Source: Thermoplasmata archaeon
GTDB lineage: Archaea; Thermoplasmatota; Thermoplasmata; Thermoplasmatales; Thermoplasmataceae
DNA length: 48,810 nt
Direction: 5' to 3'
NCBI GenBank assembly: GCA_021817735.1
Contig: JAKAFX010000003.1
Span: forward strand, 1-48,810
The translations under genes and the position numbers were made by a program. A model generated the notes under the pieces. The model saw only the letters and a list, made by a program, of their open reading frames with translations. It did no database searches and had not been told where the DNA came from. This document shows, in pieces, positions 42,711 through 48,810 of the stretch; position 1 is the stretch's first letter, and every line of letters starts with the position of its first letter.

Positions 42711-45662
42711 TTATCGTTTCCCTTCATGTTTTGTAAGTGGGATATAATCTTCCCTCTTCCACTTCTCTTCCACCATTACTCCCTTCTGCGGCCTTGGTTT
42801 TCCCCACCTGAAGTTATTTCGAGGGAGCGGTGAAGAGGATTTCTCACCCTGAATCTTCTCTATCCTTACTGGTATGTCCTTGTACGAAGGAGTTCCAGAA
42901 TCCTCATCCCAGATACGGCCAGTAAGTATGTTAACAGCCTGGTCTCCGGAATCATTCATCGGCATGTAGAGCTCTTTACCGGACACCCTATCCGTGACCA
43001 GCGCCTTAGTCTTTAGTGAACCCCACCTTGAAGTCACCCTGATGGTGTCACCGCTCTCAATACCCCTCTTTGCGGCTAATTCAGGAGGCACTTCAAGAAA
43101 GGTGGTTGGAGAGATCTTCTTTATCCCTTCAGTCCTGTACGTTTCATTTCCCTCATGGAAGTGTTCAAGTAACCTCCCGCTGTTCAAGTAAAGGTCATAA
43201 TCCTCATTCACGTCAAGCCTGCCATCCCATCCTACCTGGTAAAGGACAGCTTTCCCATCTGGGAAATTGAACTTTTCAGTGTACAGCAACGGAGAATCTT
43301 TGCCATCTGGAGCAACTGGCCACTGCAGACTTCTATAACCTTCCAGTCGCTTGTAGTTCACCCCAGCAAACATAGGCGCGAGCGAGGAGATCTCGTCCAT
43401 TATTTCAGACGGGTGGCTGTAGTTCCAGTTGGTTCCAAGTTCCCGCGCTATGCTGATCGCAATCTGCCAGTCCGGCCTTGTTCCCGGAAGAGGATCCATC
43501 ACCCGATATATCCTCTGAACCCTTCTTTCGGTGTTTACGAATGTCCCATCCTTCTCCACTGAAACCGCAGATGGAAGGACAACGTCAGCAAACTTGGCCG
43601 TCTCAGTAAAGAATGGATCTATGACTGCAAGGAACTCAAGCTTTTCAAGGGCCCTTGATATATAACCGGAATCAGCTCCCGTAAGTACAAGCTCCTCTCC
43701 TACGACGAGCATCCCCCTGATCTTATCTTCCATTATGCCCTCCAGACAGCTGTTGTTGTTCAAGCCTGGTTTGTCCGGTAGACTGCAGTTCCAAGCCTTT
43801 TCGAACTTAATCCTCACATCTGGGTCAGTGACTTTCTGGTATCCTGGAAGGAATGCGTCCATCGAGCCAAAGTCACTTGTGCCCTGCACATTGTTATGCC
43901 CCCGCAGCGGGTAAGCTCCCGTCCCATTTTTCCCGTAGTTACCGGTGACAAGCAGCAGGTTTGAGATCGCAGTGGATGTGTCGCTTCCCTGATTGCCCTG
44001 GGTGACCCCCATTGCCCAAAGAATGCATGTTCCCCTGGATTCGTGTATCATCTCTGCGGTCTTGATCAGATAATTCTTGCCTATCCCGGTCATTTTCTCG
44101 GCATAATCTAGGGTGAACGTGTCGAGACTCCGCTTATACTCTTCGTAACCATTGACCCTTTCTTCCAGGAACTTATTGTCCTGCCACCCTTGGTCAATTA
44201 TGTACTTGGTGACTGCTGAAAGCCATATCAGGTCGGTTCCCGGCTTTGGATGGAGTACCAGATCTGCCCTCCTTGCCATTTCGTGGTCCCTGATATCGGC
44301 AACTATTAGCTTCTGCCCATTCAATTTATGGGCCCGCTTGACCCTTGTTGCAAGTACTGGATGTGACTCTGCAGTGTTGCTTCCAACGGTGATCACCAGC
44401 CCAGCGCTGTAAATGTCGCTGATGGAGCCAGAATCACCCCCATAACCAACTGTCCTCCACAAACCAATGGTGGCTGGCGCCTGGCAGAAGCGGGAACTGT
44501 TATCAACGTTGTTGGTCCCGAGCACCTGCCTGGCAAGCTTCTGGAAAAGATAGGACTCCTCATTGGTTCCTTTGGATGATGAGATGACCATGATGGAGTC
44601 TCCTCCATATCTCTCTTTGATGCTCTTGAGGCGGTTAGATACTACCCTGATCGCTTCATCCCAGCTTGCAGGGACAAATTCACCTTCCTTTTTTATGAGA
44701 GGAGTGGTGAGGCGGTCCTGGCTATTGACGAATCCCCAGCCGAACTTTCCTTTCACGCATGTGGAAATCCCATTTGCGGGTGACTCCGGCCTAGGCTGTA
44801 CCTTAAGGATCTCCCGTCCCTTGGTCCACATGTCGAAAGAGCAACCGACTCCACAGTAAGTGCATACCGTCTTCGTCTTCCTGATACTGGGCCCCCTCAT
44901 TCTGGACTCAATCTCGCTAATTTTCATAACCGGAGCCATCCCAAGCAAAGGCTCGGTCTTCTTGACAATCTGTATCATCTTCTTCTTGGTCGACAGGTCC
45001 AGGGATGTAATCAGGCCGGCCTTGCCGAGCATTTCTTTCTCCATGAGTGCATTTACGGGGCATACTGTAACACAGTGGCCGCAGGATACGCATGAGGACT
45101 CTCCCGCTGCCACTCCTTCGTCCCAGATTACTCTAGGCCTCTCCAGTGACCAGTCAATGTGGATAGTCTCATTCACCTGGACATCCTGGCATGCTTCCAC
45201 ACACCTTCCACATAGTATGCACTGGTTCGGATCATAGACGTAGAAAGGATTGCTGCTGTCTACCTGGTAGGGCTTTGGTTCGAATGGATACTCCTGCCTG
45301 TTTATCTTAAGGTCCCTTACAGCATTATGGAGCTGGCAGTCGCCATTGTTGTTTTCACACAACGTACAGTAAAGTTCATGGTTCCGAAGGATCCTCTGAA
45401 CTGCTTCCTGCCGCCTTCTGATAGATTCATTGCTGCTAACATCCACGTCCAGATCCGACCGGATTTCATGTGAGCAGGATCTTACAAAGCTACCGTCTCC
45501 CAGGCCGACAATACATGAATCACAGGTCTGAATGGGCCCCAGATTGGGCTGATAGCATATGTGTGGAATCTCTATGCCGTTCCGGACTAGTGCATTTAAG
45601 ATGGTTTCCCCATCTTCTGCAAGAATGTTCTGTTTACCAACTTTCAGAGAGTGTCCATTCAA
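42711..45662 (-). CDS. fdhA: Formate dehydrogenase alpha subunit-like molybdoenzyme with NuoG-type N-terminus
   Basis: A 983-residue molybdopterin oxidoreductase. From the N-terminus: a 2Fe-2S domain (CYQPNLGPIQTCDSCIVG...RSCSH), the His-Cys cluster HELYCTLCENNNGDC, two ferredoxin clusters (CILCGRCVEAC, CVSCGHCVTVCP), the molybdopterin Fe4S4 motif (CTYCGVGC) and the large Mo-binding domain; the C-terminus (TIRVTSRWGSLK, YMPMND) is complete. The active-site residue is C393 in SRFCQAPA, but the usual partner histidine is a glutamine (Q394), so formate oxidation is likely but not certain. The start is TTG with GGAGTGA before it. Divergent from the NuoEF fusion, from which it is 469 bases apart. 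Confidence 0.88.
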   Translation of the reverse strand: MNGHSLKVGKQNILAEDGETILNALVRNGIEIPHICYQPNLGPIQTCDSCIVGLGDGSFVRSCSHEIRSDLDVDVSSNESIRRRQEAVQRILRNHELYCTLCENNNGDCQLHNAVRDLKINRQEYPFEPKPYQVDSSNPFYVYDPNQCILCGRCVEACQDVQVNETIHIDWSLERPRVIWDEGVAAGESSCVSCGHCVTVCPVNALMEKEMLGKAGLITSLDLSTKKKMIQIVKKTEPLLGMAPVMKISEIESRMRGPSIRKTKTVCTYCGVGCSFDMWTKGREILKVQPRPESPANGISTCVKGKFGWGFVNSQDRLTTPLIKKEGEFVPASWDEAIRVVSNRLKSIKERYGGDSIMVISSSKGTNEESYLFQKLARQVLGTNNVDNSSRFCQAPATIGLWRTVGYGGDSGSISDIYSAGLVITVGSNTAESHPVLATRVKRAHKLNGQKLIVADIRDHEMARRADLVLHPKPGTDLIWLSAVTKYIIDQGWQDNKFLEERVNGYEEYKRSLDTFTLDYAEKMTGIGKNYLIKTAEMIHESRGTCILWAMGVTQGNQGSDTSTAISNLLLVTGNYGKNGTGAYPLRGHNNVQGTSDFGSMDAFLPGYQKVTDPDVRIKFEKAWNCSLPDKPGLNNNSCLEGIMEDKIRGMLVVGEELVLTGADSGYISRALEKLEFLAVIDPFFTETAKFADVVLPSAVSVEKDGTFVNTERRVQRIYRVMDPLPGTRPDWQIAISIARELGTNWNYSHPSEIMDEISSLAPMFAGVNYKRLEGYRSLQWPVAPDGKDSPLLYTEKFNFPDGKAVLYQVGWDGRLDVNEDYDLYLNSGRLLEHFHEGNETYRTEGIKKISPTTFLEVPPELAAKRGIESGDTIRVTSRWGSLKTKALVTDRVSGKELYMPMNDSGDQAVNILTGRIWDEDSGTPSYKDIPVRIEKIQGEKSSSPLPRNNFRWGKPRPQKGVMVEEKWKREDYIPLTKHEGKR

Positions 45663-45820
45663 TCAGTGTCACTCCGGCATCATTAAGGGTACGTTGCTGG
45701 AATTATGTGTAGGATCAATGTTCAATGACCTAATCTTACTTAACTATTATGTGGTAGCGTGACTCGAAGTGAATTGAACACAAGCGAAATCAGCAATCCA
45801 TCAATGAACAGCCTTTCATC

Positions 45821-45850
45821 CAAAAATGAACAATGGGGCAAAAATGGACA
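45821..45850. repeat. Direct repeat CAAAAATGRACA (two copies, third partial)
   Basis: CAAAAATGAACA at 45821-45832 and CAAAAATGGACA at 45839-45850 begin 18 bases apart; CAAAAATGAA recurs at 46021. Such spaced direct repeats in a divergent promoter region are typical of regulator-binding sites, but the sequence is AT-rich and chance cannot be excluded. Confidence 0.35.
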
Positions 45851-45914
45851 AACGATCTGGCATGCTCATTATTGCATATACAGTAGTAATGGATACGAGA
45901 AAGTAATTCCACCT

Positions 45915-45937
45915 ATAACACCGTGTAGCTGTGTTAT
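45915..45937. repeat. Inverted repeat between the divergent molybdoenzyme genes
   Basis: ATAACAC pairs with GTGTTAT around a nine-base centre (CGTGTAGCT). It lies near the middle of the divergent region and is a candidate operator. Confidence 0.4.
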
Positions 45938-46131
45938 GCGCCGATCTAAGCAAACTGATGGGTGGGTTGCTCCACACATTTTAGGTGCACTTTACTTATC
46001 ATGAAACCGTCTAATAACGCCAAAAATGAATTCATCGATGTTGCCTAACGGCATAAAATCGTGCTCAGTAGCAGATCGGGGCATTATCAGGGCAGTCAAT
46101 TCAGAGAATTCTCCAAGGAGGCTGTCTTAAA

Positions 46132-47673
46132 TTGAAAAATCTCGAAAGGAGAAGCATCATAGAAGAATATGTGAGATCATATCCGGATTATGAGTCTGAC
46201 AGGAGGCTTAAATATTCAATATCCGAGAAGTTGAAGGTCCCGCCGTCCAAGGTGCAGTCCGTGGTTTCATTTTTCGATCAGGGAAATCGCGAAAACAAAG
46301 TATGCTCAGGTCTTCCCTGCTACCTGAAGGGCAATGGCAAGGGTGGCTCGTCTTCTTCCCAGGCATCTTGCCTGGGCTATTGTGATAAAGCACCTGTAAC
46401 AGAAAAGGACCACAGATTCTTTTCAATTGCCGGTGGGGAGACGTTGCCTCTTGAAGAGAGCAACAAAGATTATGTTGCGAATAACAGACAGGGAATAGAC
46501 TCTTACATTGCAACAGGAGGTTACGGTACCCTTATAAAATGGACAGATGGAATGGACCTAATCTCGACCTTGGAGAAAACTGGGCTCAGGGGGATGGGAG
46601 GTGCCGGATTTCCTGTAGCCATGAAGTGGAAATCTTTCAGAAGCAGCATTGCTCGTGATGGCGTGCTCCTGGTAAATGCACACGAAGGAGAGCCAGGAAC
46701 ATTCAAGGACAGGATAATTCTCGAACTTACCCCTCATTCTGTGCTGGACGGGGCGCTTCTTGCAGCACTGTCAAACAGAATCAGAAAAGTGGTGATAGGA
46801 ATCAAGAGTGAGTACGAGGGGGCAACGTTCAGCGTAAAAAAGGCTCTTGATGAATTCACCCAAAAGTTCAGCCCCAGCATTGGTTCCGGTAGATTTCCAG
46901 AAATTGAAATAATGTCCGTTCCAGGTTCCTATGTCACGGGGGAAGAAACAGCCCTTATGGAAGCCATTCAGGGAAATAGGGGAGAGCCAAGGTTGAGGCC
47001 ACCCTTTCCAACTGAGGCAGGACTATACGGCACGCCCACACTTGTACATAACGCAGAAACTCTTGCTGCAATTTCAGAGATAGCACTCGGCGGGGACTTC
47101 ACGAAGAGTTACTGCCTAACCGGCGACGTGAAGAGGCCAGGGATGTACCGAACAAAAATGGGAATCACCGCGAGGGATCTCGTAGAATCCAGTGGCGGCA
47201 CCGAGACGGGAGATCTGAAAGCATTCATGCCGGGAGGGCTTTCAGGAGGCATATTGCCGCTTTCCAAGATCGATACACCGCTCGATTATGATTCCATGAG
47301 GAAGATCGGGGCAGGCCTTGGAACCGGTTCTGTGATTGCCCTTTCCAGGGACAGATGCATTGTGGACATAATGACTGAGGTCGAGGACTTCTTCAGGTTG
47401 GAGTCGTGCGGAAAATGCTTTCCTTGCAGGTACGGGACGGAGGGGCTATCCGGGCTTCTGCACAGGCTGAAAAACGGTCAGGCCAATGCAGCGGACGTAG
47501 AAGGCGGTAAGGAAGTTGCACAGACAATGATCGACGGCTCCATTTGTGCCCTCGGCCAGGCAGCTGGCAAGGTATTCCTCGACGCCATCAAGCACTTCGG
47601 CAATGAGTTCACGGATCATACAGAGAAAAAATGTGAGGCGAATGTTTGCAATTTCGGGAGGCGGGCAAATTGA
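46132..47673 (+). CDS. NuoE-NuoF fusion (NAD(P)+-reducing subunit of formate dehydrogenase)
   Basis: A 513-residue protein. The N-terminal 90 residues are a NuoE-like 2Fe-2S thioredoxin domain with cysteines C58, C63, C80 and C84 (VCSGLPC...SCLGYC). The rest is NuoF: RGMGGAGFPVAMKW (FMN/NADH loop), VNAHEGEPGTFKDR, and the C-terminal 4Fe-4S motif ESCGKCFPCRYG with a further cysteine in SICALG. It would transfer electrons from the following molybdoenzyme to NAD(P)+ in the cytosol. No other complex I subunits are seen. TTG at 46132 is preceded by AAGGAGG. Its stop overlaps the next start (TTGA). Confidence 0.9.
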   Translation: MKNLERRSIIEEYVRSYPDYESDRRLKYSISEKLKVPPSKVQSVVSFFDQGNRENKVCSGLPCYLKGNGKGGSSSSQASCLGYCDKAPVTEKDHRFFSIAGGETLPLEESNKDYVANNRQGIDSYIATGGYGTLIKWTDGMDLISTLEKTGLRGMGGAGFPVAMKWKSFRSSIARDGVLLVNAHEGEPGTFKDRIILELTPHSVLDGALLAALSNRIRKVVIGIKSEYEGATFSVKKALDEFTQKFSPSIGSGRFPEIEIMSVPGSYVTGEETALMEAIQGNRGEPRLRPPFPTEAGLYGTPTLVHNAETLAAISEIALGGDFTKSYCLTGDVKRPGMYRTKMGITARDLVESSGGTETGDLKAFMPGGLSGGILPLSKIDTPLDYDSMRKIGAGLGTGSVIALSRDRCIVDIMTEVEDFFRLESCGKCFPCRYGTEGLSGLLHRLKNGQANAADVEGGKEVAQTMIDGSICALGQAAGKVFLDAIKHFGNEFTDHTEKKCEANVCNFGRRAN

Positions 47674-48810
47674 ATTTAACAATCGACGGAAAGCATCTTA
47701 CCGTCAATGGAAAACAGTATATTGCAGACATAGCAAGAGAGGCAGGAATAGACATTCCAACCCTGTGCAGATATGAAGGTGAACAAAATGGGGTTTGCAG
47801 GCTGTGCATGGTGAAGGTAAGTGATTCTGCCAGACTGGTGCCATCTTGTTCCACAAAGGCAAAAGAAGGAATGGAAGTCACCACTGATTCAGATGAAATC
47901 AGGTCCTACCGCAGGACGTTGCTCTCAATGGTAATGGAGCACCATGACCAGCATGTGGGCCATACAAGAGAACGTTGCGATCTGGAAAAGTACTCTTCGA
48001 TTTATTCGGCAACCCGCCGACAGAAAAATAGCGAATATAGGTCTGCAGACAGGAGCCATCCGGCAATAGATTTTGATCCAGGGCTATGCATAGCTTGCAG
48101 GAAGTGTGTCATTGCTTGCAATGATGAGCAGGGAAATAATGTGATTGCTGTAACCGGAAGAGGGATGTCTGTAGGAATCACGTTCGACGTGTGCGAGCCA
48201 ATGGGATCATCCAGCTGTGTTTCTTGCGGCGCCTGCGTTGACGTATGCCCAACTGGCGCCCTTATTGAGAGAGACTGGGAGCCTGCGGACAGATCCGTAA
48301 TCTCTACCTGCCCTTACTGTGGCGTAGGATGCACCATTGAATACGGTGTCAAGGGAGACCGGATAATATGGGCGAGGGGTGTGGCTGGAGATACTGCGAA
48401 CGAAGGCAAGTTATGCGTCAAGGGAAAATTTGGATGGGAGTTCGAATCAAGTGCGGACAGGTTGCTTCACCCCCTGATCAGGAAGGAGGGAATTGAACGT
48501 GGTTCGCTGAATGGACGGGATATCTATGAGGTATTTCGGAAAGCTTCATGGGAAGAGGCACTTAGCCTAGTGGCCAATAAGATACGCGAAACAGCGCAAA
48601 AATACGGGCCGGAAATGATCGGCGGAATTGCAAGCGACCGGGGAACCAACGAGGATGTATACGCGTTCCAGAAGTTCATGCGAGCCACTATCGGCTCCGA
48701 CAACCTGGATCAATCAGCCACACTCTGTCATGCACCTTCTGCTGCAATGCTCTCCTACGGGTTGGGCGCAGGTGCCTCCACTAATCCGATTCACGACGTC
48801 CTGAACTCTC
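47670..48810 (+). CDS. fdhA: Formate dehydrogenase alpha subunit-like molybdoenzyme, partial at window end
   Basis: The first 380 codons are visible and no stop is reached. From the N-terminus: a 2Fe-2S domain (CRYEGEQNGVCRLC...PSCST), a degenerate His-Cys region, two ferredoxin clusters (CIACRKCVIAC, CVSCGACVDVCP), the Fe4S4 motif CPYCGVGC and the start of the Mo domain. The catalytic cysteine is C353 followed by H354 (TLCHAPSA), the canonical formate dehydrogenase pair. The expected HxxxCxxCxxxxxC cluster is replaced by histidines and other residues, keeping only one cysteine. TTG at 47670 overlaps the previous stop and has GGGAGGCGG before it, so it is coupled to the NuoEF gene. Confidence 0.88.
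   Translation, partial: MNLTIDGKHLTVNGKQYIADIAREAGIDIPTLCRYEGEQNGVCRLCMVKVSDSARLVPSCSTKAKEGMEVTTDSDEIRSYRRTLLSMVMEHHDQHVGHTRERCDLEKYSSIYSATRRQKNSEYRSADRSHPAIDFDPGLCIACRKCVIACNDEQGNNVIAVTGRGMSVGITFDVCEPMGSSSCVSCGACVDVCPTGALIERDWEPADRSVISTCPYCGVGCTIEYGVKGDRIIWARGVAGDTANEGKLCVKGKFGWEFESSADRLLHPLIRKEGIERGSLNGRDIYEVFRKASWEEALSLVANKIRETAQKYGPEMIGGIASDRGTNEDVYAFQKFMRATIGSDNLDQSATLCHAPSAAMLSYGLGAGASTNPIHDVLNS

Larger units (their letters stand above)
45663..46131. other. Divergent regulatory region between the two molybdoenzyme units
   Basis: This gap of about 470 bases holds no convincing gene. It contains two copies of CAAAAATGRACA (45821-45832 and 45839-45850), a third partial copy at 46021-46030, an inverted repeat at 45915-45937, and GCATAAAATCG near 46051, which could be the TATA element of the NuoEF unit. 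The AAGGAGG ribosome site of that unit lies at 46114-46120. The region is a good place for an operator controlling both units. Confidence 0.5.

Noticed and set aside
42492-42833. 113-residue plus-strand ORF overlapping the end of the first molybdoenzyme gene
   Set aside because: It reads against a solid gene and has no family resemblance.
45759-46004. 81-residue ORF in the divergent region
   Set aside because: No promoter or ribosome site, no conserved pattern; the region is better explained as regulatory.
46132-48810. Respiratory complex I (NuoEFG) operon
   Set aside because: The third gene has a catalytic Cys-His and full molybdopterin domain start as in formate dehydrogenase, and no membrane subunits are seen.

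Overview
This window is a gene-dense stretch of an archaeal chromosome, most likely from a member of the Thermoplasmatales or a close relative; I cannot name the genus. The archaeal signature genes are diphthine synthase, RNA polymerase subunit L, RadB, FEN-1, an archaeal-type tRNA G10 methyltransferase, archease, pyruvoyl-dependent arginine decarboxylase and a tetraether-lipid (GDGT) synthase. Base composition looks mid-40s percent G+C by eye. First genes of transcription units mostly have a TATA-like element about 25 bases upstream of the start codon (leaderless pattern), while genes inside operons have GGAGG or GGTGA ribosome sites. The pairing of a sulfide:quinone-reductase-like flavoprotein with a DUF1641 protein also fits an acidophilic sulfur-environment archaeon.

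Layout: (1) 0.5-9.2 kb: gamma-carbonic anhydrase, enolase, diphthine synthase, NMN adenylyltransferase, M20 peptidase, mutarotase, HAD phosphatase, RadB, FEN-1 and a 2-hydroxyacid dehydrogenase. (2) 15.4-9.3 kb, minus strand: an overlapping operon smc, scpA, two short ORFs that together rebuild a membrane-anchored Cas4-like nuclease, then tyrS. (3) 15.6-24.6 kb: threonine synthase, OsmC, SQR-like/DUF1641, an HTH regulator, rpoL-trmG10, DUF488, tRNA-Gly, tetraether synthase, archease. (4) 24.7-35 kb: arginine decarboxylase, LeuRS, an aldolase-dehydrogenase fusion, a geranylgeranyl-reductase-like flavoprotein, TruA, DNA ligase, an SSB-like protein and an SDR. (5) 35.4-37.3 kb: a frameshifted cyclase gene downstream of an MFS transporter. 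(6) 37.3-48.8 kb: a molybdenum-cofactor and formate-dehydrogenase island (moaA, moaD, moaE, moeA, mobA-like, fdhD) with two divergent NuoG-like molybdoenzyme genes, the second one behind a NuoE-NuoF fusion and cut by the window end.

The island reads as one functional unit: MoaA, MoaD/MoaE, MoeA and the MobA-like protein build and mature the cofactor, FdhD activates the dehydrogenase, and the NuoEF fusion would pass electrons from the molybdoenzyme to NAD(P)+. The two catalytic subunits differ in active-site and Fe-S motifs, so they may not do the same job.

The most unusual elements are the split, translationally coupled Cas4-like membrane nuclease behind smc-scpA, the Cys-Gln active site in one of the two formate-dehydrogenase-like proteins, an 812-base gene-free stretch with strong hairpins and an orphan promoter between moaE and moeA, and a single-base frameshift in the cyclase gene.
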